DNA of 64,000 bases from Euryodendron excelsum (Eukaryota > Streptophyta > Magnoliopsida > Ericales > Pentaphylacaceae). Under the pieces are notes generated by a model. The model ran no database searches, had not been told where the DNA came from, and saw only the letters and a program-made list of their open reading frames with translations. The stretch covers positions 4,469,001 through 4,533,000 of the forward strand of contig CM065378.1 in assembly GCA_033060915.1 (NCBI GenBank), given 5' to 3'. The position numbers and the translations under genes are program-made. Positions 11,582-21,054 of this stretch are shown piece by piece. Position 1 is the stretch's first letter, and each line of letters begins with the position of its first letter.

Positions 11582-12550
11582 TGTAACATCATTTAATTGG
11601 CTAGATTTCGTGCTGAGTTTTATTCCTTGTAATTTAGGTTGTTGGGTTGTCTATCATAAGCATTTTTTGACGTACTTAATTTCTATTCATTCGAGCTCAC
11701 GTTAAGAGAGTCTTGGACGATACATAAAGTAATCATTCTTGGACTTCGTTGGACCTTCGCTAGGCCATCGAGGGCTATCAATGGAAGAAACAGATTGGGT
11801 GTAAATTTATTGAAGAATTCGCTGGACCTTCGATGGTCCCTCGAGGGCTGTCAATGGAAGAAACAAATTGGGTGTAAATCTATTGTAGCCTTCCCTGGAT
11901 CTCACAGCCGCAAGGTGCAAACTTCACTGGACCTCGCCGAACCTCGCCAGACCTCGCTGGAAACAAGATGCGCGAGATTTAAACCCTATGGACGGCGCCA
12001 CAAGCTCCTTGAGACGTTTTTGGATGCCTAGAAACCCTTGTTTGCCTCATATATGTGTATAAGGCTATGGGTAGGTCATAAGACAAGACTAAGGAAGCCA
12101 AAAACATATTTGATTGAATCAATTGGACAATTGCTTAGAGTCAAGGGTTTCTATGGATGTGAGTAGCCATTAAGAATTCATCAGAAAGCACATCTCCAAA
12201 CTTCTAGAGAGCTCACGATTGGTTCTTAGTAACAAATCTTCTTCAACTCCTTTAAAAAAAACTGAAGTCTTGAAAGAGTTCAAAACGCTAAATCCGTACT
12301 AAGAGGATTTGTACGGTGGTCAAGTACAACAACAGTGTATCGAGGAGTCGAGCAAGTCAAGTCAACCTAGTGATCGAAGAGTCGATTGGGGATTAGGTTG
12401 TAAGTGAACTTGTAACCGTTGACATTGGGTTTAGTACATGATCTTTGTCCGGCAAAGGGGACACGTGATTTTTTTCCTATTTGGGTTTCTAAGGCAAAAA
12501 TTTCATGTGTCAATTGCGTGATTGGTCAGTTTCTTTACCTATCGTTGGCA
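11582..12550 (+). mobile_element. LTR of 969 bp at the right end of the composite insertion
   Basis: Begins with TGTAACATC directly after a polypurine tract and ends ...GGCA at 12,550, immediately before TACTT. A TATAAGG motif at 12,058-12,064 could be its promoter. The end region (about 12,400-12,550) has the T-rich texture of a plant U5. No second copy of this LTR exists in the window, so the element's 5' LTR was lost or replaced by the giant LTR pieces. Confidence 0.5.
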
Positions 12551-12555
12551 TACTT

Positions 12556-13486
12556 CGTAATTGCTTTTAGCTATAGTCATATCTACCTTAGTATTGCATC
12601 AATACTCCTTAGTTAGAAAAGCTATAGACAAGGCTAGGTTTTTCAATGGTAATATTAACCATTTCAACTACAGCCAGTTTAATAAATGCAGGTGCCTCCA
12701 AAGTATGAGAGGAAGAAGTACTGCTTACCTGAATTGGTTCAATAGGGGAAAAATAGAATGAATTACAGATCCTGAATCTATTATCCATTCTTTTTCTTCA
12801 ACTACATTAATATAATGAGTTTCTAAATAATAATTTAAAAATCATGGAACAATGTGTTCCAAACACTGAGTAGTGTTTAAGTAATCATAATATTGATCCA
12901 TAAATCTTTCTACTTTAGTATTACTAAAAGTAATGAAATACCATTCACGGAATGGCAAATAATAAGATTGGAAAAACTCTTTAGTAAGGGCTTTTCTCAA
13001 TGAACTTCCTGATTGTAAATCCATTTTAAACGGAAGTCCATCTTTGATGCAGTAGGTATTTCTACTGTCTCCTTATGAATTCCATGTGAAATTTGTTGAT
13101 CAGAGGACCAAATCAACATCTTCTGGGCATCTTGATGTAGAGACTCGTGATGTGGGAGGTAGAGAAACCTTATAGGGAGGAACAATATAGCGAGATGAAG
13201 TGGATCGAGATGAAATAGACCCAGATCTAGAAATTCTTGACGTTCCTGAAGCAAATCTTACTTTAATATCACCTTCTGAGGTTTGGGTGATTTGATCTAC
13301 TTCCCCTCGTATAAGAGGAGCGGGAGGAACAGCTGATTGCAGCTGCCATGTGTCAGGAAATTGAATTTCATCCCATCCAATCTGTCAATTAGTAGCTATA
13401 TTAGAGCTTATTAGATTAGTTTCTACAACAATAATATTACTTGTAGAACTAAACAATTTACAATGAGGATTTAAAGTATGTAAGAC
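12556..13486 (-). pseudogene. Endogenous caulimovirid remnant: movement-protein C-terminal part
   Basis: Minus-strand viral block between the two retrotransposon insertions. Open pieces at 13,385-13,486, 12,997-13,254 (shifted frame) and 12,842-13,024 show the Ser/Arg-rich linker and the aromatic-rich stretch typical of the region after the movement domain in petuvirus/florendovirus polyproteins. A stop near 12,842 and at least one frameshift further left break it. It continues the block at 18,369-19,040: the frame resumes in phase across the AAGAC duplication. Confidence 0.65.
13482..13486. repeat. Target-site duplication AAGAC, left copy
   Basis: Matches 18,364-18,368 exactly and lies immediately before the LTR's TG. 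Confidence 0.9.
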
Positions 13487-13635
13487 TGTAAGTACCCCAT
13501 TTTTGCCCGCTCGGCAATCTCCGGCCCGACCAGATATAGTCTTCAAACACCACACCACATGCAGGTTCAAGATGAGCCTTATGGTCGCTTCTCGGGTCCA
13601 CAAGGACCCGTCGGAGCCATAAACACCATTATTCT

Positions 13636-13974
13636 AGGCAGCTTTCCGGACCGGGCGGTCTCAGAAACCAACGCCATTCAGGTAGCTTCTCGGGATCGGG
13701 CGATCTCGGGGACCAACACCTCATCAAATTTCAGACGGTTCACTTCTGGCACCTGCTAGCCCGCCAATGTAAAATGTCCGTCATTCGGTAGTTCTCCGGG
13801 ACTAGACGTTCTCGGAGACCAACACCACCCTTCCAGGTAGCTTTCTAGAATCAGGCGTTCTCAGGAACCAACACCACCCTTACAGGTAGCTCTCTAAGAA
13901 CGGGCGTTCTTGGAGACCAACACCGCACAGGTAGTTTTTCGAGACCGGGTGATCTTGAAAACCAACACCTAAGT
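13636..13974 (+). repeat. 45-49-bp U3 tandem modules
   Basis: Six related units starting near 13,636, 13,681, 13,785, 13,834, 13,883 and 13,928. Each has a GGTAGCTTTC-like start, a GGGCG(T/A)TCTC core and a GACCAACACC end. They probably form the U3 enhancer of the giant LTR. Confidence 0.8.
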
Positions 13975-14458
13975 CAACACCAGCGCTTGCTAGCCCGACT
14001 CGGTGAGAACTGACCAAACCTGCCCCTTGGGCCTCCAGACACGTTTTGGAAAAGTTCAAAATCCCTGAAAACGATAAGTCCATCCTTCCAAAATGTTGTC
14101 AAATCATTAGGCGTCCCCTGCATGCCATTGGGTCCAAATCCGATCCTATTCTAGCCCATTCCAGTTAAAACAACCGTTTTGCCCCCGAGTGCCTCGGCAC
14201 GAGACAAACCCCGCTAAACGGCAAAAGGCTCTCTCAAAACCATCCCTGAACAGCCTTGCACACTTAACACAACCTACCAAACCATTCCTGACCATTTCCA
14301 ACCAACTCCGATCAAAATGACCGTTTTGCCCCTAGAAGCCCAAAAATGCCCCGAAACAGCACCGACCTTGGGATTTCGAGCAGAGGGTTTCACCACACAC
14401 CCCTGTTTAATCCAAGGAACACCCTATGATACTAAGCTCACACGACTCGATAAAAGTT

Positions 14459-15080
14459 CCATAGAGCGTCTCACAGACGCTCCTCCTAAATTGTCTTTTC
14501 CCCCGATTCCTTGATTATAACGCACAGTCCACTGACTTGAGAAATGTGTAAATCAGAAAATTCTCGAAAGCTCGTCCATAGATCTTTCCATCGATACGGC
14601 TCGATCGAATAGACCGCTTCCCGAAGCCCTCCATCATACGGTGCGAAAACCATAACTTTCAGCAACCCCTGGAGCGTCTAGCAAACGCTCCGCCAAAGTT
14701 GACTTTTTTCCCGATTCCCTAATCAAAATGCATCGTCAAACGACTTAAGAAATGCGTAAATTTGGGAATTCCAGAAAGTATTTCCAGAGTACTTTCCATC
14801 AGTACGGTCCGATCGAATAGTTCGCTTCTCGAAGGCCTCGATTACACAAAACAAATACAGCCACTTTCAAACACCCCTGGAGCATATCACAGACGCTCCA
14901 CAAAAGTGACCTTTTTAGCACACTTCCGAATACGATATCACTCACCTCCAAACATAATTCGAACTTTTCGAAAGCATGAAAGTTCGTCGGAAGCACTAGG
15001 AGAACACCCCCAGTGTAACCGATTTCCTCGAAACCTTCCTGATTGACCCGATTATCGAGGCAAAGTTTAGACGAACTTTC
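14459..15080 (+). repeat. Three tandem ~208-bp modules in U3
   Basis: Units begin near 14,459, 14,668 and 14,876 with an inverted GAGCGTCT...AGACGCTC pair. The first two continue through a shared CCCGATTCC block, and all three are followed by a CGATCGAATAG-type or similar segment. The third is the most diverged. Confidence 0.75.
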
Positions 15081-15203
15081 CCGGTGATGGAGCGTATGCT
15101 ACATGCGCTCAAATTTTGATCAGATCAACCGACTTTCGATCAACGGTCGAGATTTAACCAGTACATAGGGTGCCACGTGTTATTCTGGCAATGAAACAGT
15201 ACC

Positions 15204-15262
15204 TGCGCATGTCCTACATGCGCACGGCCAAATTTTGGCCATGCGCATGTAGCACATGTGCA
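15204..15262. repeat. 59-bp imperfect palindrome upstream of LTR TATA box
   Basis: Symmetric about 15,233, with the central GGCCAAATTTTGGCC at 15,226-15,240 and arms rich in GCGCATG. It ends 19 bp before the TATA box. Confidence 0.85.
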
Positions 15263-15281
15263 AGACCTGTTCCAGATTGCC

Positions 15282-15290
15282 TATAAATAG
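15282..15290 (+). promoter_or_regulatory. TATA box of the solo giant LTR
   Basis: TATAAATAG, at the same relative place as in the sister LTR. It gives a U3 of about 1.8 kb and an R/U5 of about 3 kb. Confidence 0.7.
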
Positions 15291-16692
15291 AGGCCTCCCC
15301 CCTTGCATATTCCAGGTCCGAAATTGATACGAAACTCTGCTGAAATCACTCCAGAACCTCGAATCTCCATATATATTCCTCCCCTCCAACACTTAGGCTA
15401 GATTCTACCCATCCTAAGCCTATACACTCCACATACAAGGCTTCATACACACTTACACACTCCACTCTAGCCTCTCAAGCCCTCTTGAAGTCACTCAAGC
15501 TCCAATCAAGACATCCATTGAAGACTACAAGAGTGTTTAAGGCAAACGGTGGTATCCCTTTTACATTTATGCTCTCCCCCACTCTTCTCTTCTCCCTCCT
15601 AGCCTACTTAGGCTATTCTCTATTTTACTCCTCATCTTCAACCCCCCTTTCTTGTATGCTTGAGCCAAAAGGGCTCTTAGGTCATGCTTAGAGGAAAGCA
15701 AGTAAGAGCCACCGTGTAGGGGGACCTCTTACTAGCCTACTTTAAGATGGTATGGCCTAAGAGCCCCTTATTTATATGGTGAAGCCTAAAAGTCTTGTAT
15801 GTGAATCATGACCCCTTGCATATTATTATTTTGATCATGTCTTGTATGCTTGGCTTCATTTTATGTTTATTGCCATATCCCATAATGCTTGCATTGCTCT
15901 TAATTTCATGACATTTCCAAGTTCTACATGTCCTTCAAAAATTATTCCAAGAGTTGGCCCCTTGAAGTTTAGGATGAGACCTTAGGAGTCATGCCTTAGA
16001 AAATCCCTCACAATCCCCTAATTCATACTTTTGCATCATTGTATTTCAACTTGCATGAAAGTTGCTTTCAAACTCTCTAATATTCAAGGTTTCCATTCTC
16101 TCAAATTTAGTGGTTAAAATGGCCTCATGGAACCCTCTCTTGAGTAGTATCCCTTTATATTGGCCATAGGAGCCCTAAATTGTTAGAATGGTTCCCTTTT
16201 CTCTTTACAATCGCCTAAGAATGATGTTCAAGATCTTTGATTTCTATGATTCCTATTCTCTCAAGTTTAGTGGTTGGAATGGCCCCATAGAACCCTCTTT
16301 TGAGTGGTCTCCCTTTTGTTGACCATATGAACCCTCTCTTGATGGAATGGTTCCCTTGAAAAATGGTTTTCAAAATCCTTCTCCAAAAATTATTTCAAAA
16401 ATGCACTCTCTCTATCTTTGCATCAAAAATGGTCTTCCAAAAATTACCATCATTATATTGAATTTTGACCCCTTATACTCTTGTTAAGATATTGGTTATA
16501 ATGGCCATAATGAAACCTTCCTTGGAATGGTCTCCAATCACCAACCATATAAACCATACTCTTGGCTAAAGTCAAAATTTTCATGGAAATGATCTTCATA
16601 AAGATTGCCAACCAAAGTCCATTGCATATCATGTTTTGTTTTCAAAACTCTTTCCAAGAATGCATCAAAACAACTTTCAAGACCATTCTCCA

Positions 16693-16902
16693 ACCAAACC
16701 CTAGGTTAACTTGACCCTAGTTACCAAACCCTAAGTTAACTTGACCCTAGTTAGCAAATTCTAGGTTAACTTGACCCTAGTTACCAAACCCTAGATTAAC
16801 TTGACCTTAGTTACCAAACCCTAGGTTAACTTGACCCTAGTTACCAAACCCTAGGTTAACTTGACTCTAGTTATCAAACCTTAGATTCACTTAACCCTAG
16901 TT
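16693..16902 (+). repeat. 30-bp minisatellite, seven units, with telo-box-like motif
   Basis: Unit starts at 16,693, 16,723, 16,753, 16,783, 16,813, 16,843 and 16,873, an exact 30-bp period. Most units contain AAACCCTA followed by GG or AG, close to the plant telo-box AAACCCTAA. Decaying copies follow to about 17,000. Confidence 0.95.
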
Positions 16903-18363
16903 AGTTAACCCTTAGTCTTCTTAACCTTAGGTCAACCTAACCTAAGTTAATTAATCTTAGGTTCCCCCTAACCCTAGGCTAATCCCAACCTAGGTTAGTG
17001 AACTTCAAGGTCCCAACTTTTGGACCCTTTTCTAAATGATCATTCAAATTTTCAAACTATTCTCATAGCTTATTTTCCAAAACCCCCTATTCTCTTGATT
17101 CCAAAAACCCAACTCCATACACTCTTCAAATGTCCCTACACTCCATCTTCAAGACATTTTCAAAAAAATGCTTTCAAAAGGTCACAAACCTAAGGTGTCT
17201 CTAACCGCCTCATGGTTAGGGATTCCAATGACAAGTGATAAATCAAGAACAACCTCTAAAGTTGTCCATGTGAGGATTCCAAACCCTTAGCCATTTTCAA
17301 AAAACCACTTTAAAAAACTAATTCATTAAAATATTCTAAAGTCATGCCTCCTAGGTTTTCAAAATAAGACTTCAAAAACACTTCAAGTTCTCTTGAGTCA
17401 TGCCAAAACATTTTTCCAAAACTTCCCTAAAGTTGATCCAAAAACATTTTCAAAACACTCCACCATCCAGTTTCAAGTCAAAACTTCCAAGACCTCAAAG
17501 TGTCTTAAACTTTTCCAAAGACCTCAAAGTGTCTTAAAAACTTCCAAGACCTCAAAGTGTCTTAAACTCTTTCAAAGACCCAAAGTGTCTTCAAACCTTC
17601 CAAAGGCCCTAATGCGCCTATCTTCCATCGGACTCTAGCCCGAACTACGAATGACCTGATTCTCGCCAAATGAGATACGTAAGCAACCTAAAATGGTGCG
17701 GTCATAACTTTTATTTTACCCCCAATCCCTTTCTTCAAAAATTTCAATCAATCTAAAGTTTCTATTCCAAATTATTTCAAAACTTTCATTATTTTCAAAC
17801 TTTTTCCAAACACTTGCATCATGCATCATCCATCCGAAAAGTGATGACTTGACCCCGTTTTCAAAATTCTAACGTGGATATTAAGTGGACAATGGTAACC
17901 AGTTATTCTAGTGAGTGAACAAAGGGTGATTAGATATGTAGGTACCGAAAGGGTGGGTAGGGTGATGATCTTAGGATATCTTCCCTACACGTAACCAACC
18001 CCCGAATCTTAGATTTCTGTTTTCGAAAGACCAAAATGAAATTATTTCAAAAATGGCTTAAACATTTCCAAAGGTTACCAAATAACCTATTTTCCTAAAA
18101 ACCCTCTCTTGAGGGAGTTTTCAAAAAACCTTTTTCAAAAACTCTAAGTTTAATCTTCAAATTAACGCTTAGTTTTAGGTGCCCTAACTCACCTTTATCA
18201 AGTTAGGTGGCGACTCCTATTTTTCTAAAAAGCCCTTAATCAAGTCAATTTTCTAACTTAGTCGCACTTGTCCTTCTAGGGGACGAGTTCTAATGACAGA
18301 GTTTCGTGCTTTAGGGTCTTCGAGCCGAAAGGACCTTGGACACCCAAAAACCGGGGCGCGACA

Positions 18364-18368
18364 AAGAC
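18364..18368. repeat. Target-site duplication AAGAC, right copy
   Basis: Immediately follows the LTR's terminal ACA and equals 13,482-13,486. Confidence 0.9.
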
Positions 18369-19040
18369 TTTATAATAAATCTTATAATTGATACACAGAG
18401 GTTCAGATCCTGGTTTATAATTATAACCATGGAGTTTTAAATTTAAACTCACAGCATCCAACAAATCATTGTCAGTTAAAGATAATTGTAGGTTCAGATA
18501 TACAGTAAAATATACCGAACCATATGCAACACTTGATTGCATAGTTCCCATAAGGGAAGCATTCCAATCTAAACACCTAGCATGTTGAAGAACTACTAGG
18601 AAATTGGCAAGTGAACCAAAGTTAATAGTTTAAAAGTAATCTGTATTAGGCCTATATGTATAAATTTATACTTTGCCTGATATCTATCAATATTTTGACT
18701 ATTTAGCAGTTGAATAGTTTGTTCATCAGAGTCCAGACTCATGGTTAGACTTATGGTTTGTTCTAAGGTTTTAATGGCATTAAGCCCTGTAACCTCAAAT
18801 GTCCTTATCTTATAGATAGTGAATGGCTTAACAGAGGGTATAACCCACTTGTTAAGTTATTCAAGTTGGTCTGGGTCTTCAGTTACCTCAACCCTCTTGA
18901 CCATCCTCTTAGAAGAAGATGTAGCGTGGTATTGATTCATCATGAATTAATAAAATTGTATAGTTCTCGATGCAAATCCTTTTTATCCTTAAACCATCTA
19001 AGGTAATTACAACTTCTTTTCTATGTTCTAACCATAGATA
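18369..19040 (-). pseudogene. Endogenous caulimovirid remnant: movement-protein N-terminal part
   Basis: Minus-strand block with open stretches at 18,909 to about 19,040 and 18,369-18,551, separated by stops and a frameshift. The pattern fits the movement-protein start region of petuvirus/florendovirus-type polyproteins. The open frame at 18,909-19,121 runs on into a host dispersed repeat, so its apparent start codon at 19,121 is not viral. This puts the viral 5' boundary near 19,040. Confidence 0.6.
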
Positions 19041-19345
19041 GTTGGCTTCTTTTCTTTTGGCTTTTAGGTCTTTGAAAAGTTTGCTCAACCGTCCAGATGA
19101 ACAAAAAGACTTGGTCGCCAAGCAATGAATGGGGATTCGGTAGTACAGTTAGAGCATCTGCCATCCACTATCACAATCACCACAAATTACTCCGAGCTTC
19201 CAGAATATCACGTCTTTACTCCTCCTAGTAGAGTTGGGGATCCCTTCAAAAGCACTGAATAATTTCTCTATTTATTTGACAGTCATTATAAAATATGAAT
19301 GACCTTATAATTTAGAGGAGATTGTGGCGTAACTTAACTGTTTTT
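19041..19345. repeat. Dispersed repeat copy A (GAGCATCTGC family)
   Basis: Shares GACTTGGTCGCCAAGCAAT, the GAGCATCTGC core and GACAGTCATTATAAAATAT with copy B at 43,015-43,325. Partial copies lie near 43,855 and 44,385. No coding capacity; likely a small non-autonomous DNA element or a genomic tandem fragment. Confidence 0.65.
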
Positions 19346-19390
19346 TTTTTTTTTTTAACCAAAAAGGAAAAGAAGAGGAAAAATTTTCTC

Positions 19391-19394
<4 letters not shown>

Positions 19395-19426
<32 letters not shown>
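19395..19426. repeat. (CT)n microsatellite
   Basis: Sixteen CT units, preceded by a T run at about 19,340-19,356. Confidence 0.95.
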
Positions 19427-19427
<1 letters not shown>

Positions 19428-19429
19428 AA

Positions 19430-20217
19430 TTGACAAGGCCAGACAGTGGATAAACACACTGCTAAATTTTCACAAGACTAGAATCCACTAGTATGATATC
19501 ACCCTGAACATCCCTTACCAGCTACACAAGAACCAAGCATACCATTGATAGAACTTCTTGAGATACCCAGGCCAGCTTTCATAAAGCACCTTTGGGCAGC
19601 AGCTACAATTAGGATCCAATTCTGAGATCAATTGAACAATGAAACTCTTCAAGCAATTCTCTAAGACATACAAGATAATACCGAACAATATTATTACATT
19701 ACACACACAAGGTTCCGGGAGAGATAGCTCAACCTCTAGCCCTGTTACATACTTAAAATACCACTGCCTTATCTCACACTGTCAACATACATAGTATAAT
19801 AAAACTACTTACAAACCATACAAGCCAACTAACTTACCTGCTAGTCTACAGGATATCCAGGTGATGTCAGGTCATCTATTGCAGCACGTCTCTTACACCA
19901 GCTTCCACCATGAAAGATAGCATGAAATCAAACGCTAGAAGCTGCAGAATTCCAAGACATGGAAGAAAACGAAACCATACATCTTTCCAATCACTAGTTA
20001 TTAGTTTCAGTCCCAACATCAGCATACCTTTCTCGGCCTTTTGAGCTAAGATCAAGTCCTAGTCATCAGCATGGTGCTTTTACATCTACTGGTTTGGACA
20101 AATATACACACCCACAATAAGCAGCAAATGTAAAATAGACACATATATATTATGTTCACACTCTCTCTTGTCACCTTGAAATGCTTCAAAGCATGGAACT
20201 GGCTTGATGCCGAGTTT
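19430..20217. other. 3' flank of RDR1, no gene seen
   Basis: Non-coding. It probably contains the RDR1 3' untranslated region on the minus strand. A fragment matching the 5' end of U2 snRNA lies on the plus strand at 20,024-20,057. No canonical AATAAA was found close to the RDR1 stop. Confidence 0.5.
20024..20057 (+). ncRNA. U2 snRNA 5'-end fragment (pseudo)
   Basis: The sequence starts ATACCTTTCTCGGCCTTTTG and continues through GCTAAGATCAAGT, the first ~33 nt of plant U2 snRNA with one extra A after TTTTG. It stops just before the GTAGTA branch-site-pairing segment. No upstream sequence element, TATA at snRNA spacing or downstream U2 body is visible. This is a fragment, not a functional U2 gene. 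Confidence 0.75.
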
Positions 20218-21054
20218 CTAACTCAAACTCAGCCCATAACTGAACTGGTGTTCAAGCGAGGACAAATGGAGAGCCCTCCTAATACTGGATTTGTCCCTCT
20301 TAATTTGCATCAGCTTGTCATAGACACACCATGGAAAACTAAGGAAATGAGCCCGATCCATTCCCTCGTTGTAGCAACCCCAATAACTATGATGGTATGT
20401 GACATGGTACCAAGCTGATGCTTTTGCATACACGTCATCAGTTCCATCACCCAATGCACTTTCTTTCTTGTTAAACCAGGTCCTAGCTTTCTTCCTCAAG
20501 GACCTCACAGCCAAGCCAATGGCTTCTGCATCCCTTCTCCTGTTGAAAGATTTCGACATTTGCATAATACTACCACCGAGTATTTCAGCTTCTGTTTTGA
20601 TCCCATAATAATCCATCAGGTTTCCCAGCTCGAAATCATACTCATCTTTGTAATTAAAAGCATCATCTATGTAATCTTCAAAACCGTCCACTTCCATATC
20701 GGGATCATATGACCTCCTCGCCACTTCCATTGTGAAAGATTTGATAGAGCTTGAGTGTGGTGCAATGTCTTTCACAGCTCGGAAAAGCTTTCCGATCACA
20801 CAATCTGATTCATAAGTATTCTTGTCAGGCTTTTCCATAAAATCTGGATATTCTTTGACGCGTAAATGAGGTGGTATCTCAGCCGGCACACCAGTCTTCG
20901 GGAAGTCAACTGCAATTGAGAACAGCCTTGCAAGTTCTATGCAACGATCACTCATTGCTTTGCAAGGTTCTCTGTCCGCAAAAACTGTGTGGGCATTCGC
21001 AATAACTCCCAAACTGTCATTGAGAATATACTTCGCGAAATACTCCTCGACTTC
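20218..21054 (-). CDS. RDR1: RDR1 exon 4 (C-terminal)
   Basis: Acceptor CTGCAG before GAAGTCGAG, phase 0. It encodes 278 residues and a stop. It contains the conserved NDSLGVIANAHT, DFPKTGVPAEIP and MEKPDK stretches and the YNEGMDRAHFLSF segment near the end, all known RDR1 landmarks. Confidence 0.96.
   Translation of the reverse strand, partial: EVEEYFAKYILNDSLGVIANAHTVFADREPCKAMSDRCIELARLFSIAVDFPKTGVPAEIPPHLRVKEYPDFMEKPDKNTYESDCVIGKLFRAVKDIAPHSSSIKSFTMEVARRSYDPDMEVDGFEDYIDDAFNYKDEYDFELGNLMDYYGIKTEAEILGGSIMQMSKSFNRRRDAEAIGLAVRSLRKKARTWFNKKESALGDGTDDVYAKASAWYHVTYHHSYWGCYNEGMDRAHFLSFPWCVYDKLMQIKRDKSSIRRALHLSSLEHQFSYGLSLS

Larger units (their letters stand above)
13487..18363 (+). mobile_element. 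Complete 4,877-bp solo LTR
   Basis: Starts TGTAAGTACCCC and ends ...GGCGCGACA, with the 5-bp duplication AAGAC at 13,482-13,486 and 18,364-18,368. The same TATA box and internal landmarks as the LTR at 5,272 show it is an LTR, and there is no internal region or partner LTR. It is therefore a solo LTR left by recombination between the two LTRs of a full element. It contains a 45-49-bp U3 array, a triplicated 208-bp module, a 59-bp palindrome before the TATA box and a 30-bp minisatellite. At nearly 5 kb it is among the larger plant LTR sizes, as in Ogre-type Ty3/gypsy elements; the family name is an inference. Confidence 0.9.

Noticed and set aside
16693..16902. CRISPR array
   Set aside because: The 30-bp units are contiguous with no spacers, in a plant LTR; it is a minisatellite.
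20024..20057. Functional U2 snRNA gene
   Set aside because: Only the first ~33 nt are present, with one inserted base, and there are no snRNA promoter elements.
20152..20418. Plus-strand open frame over the RDR1 end
   Set aside because: Antisense shadow of RDR1 exon 4, with no family resemblance.
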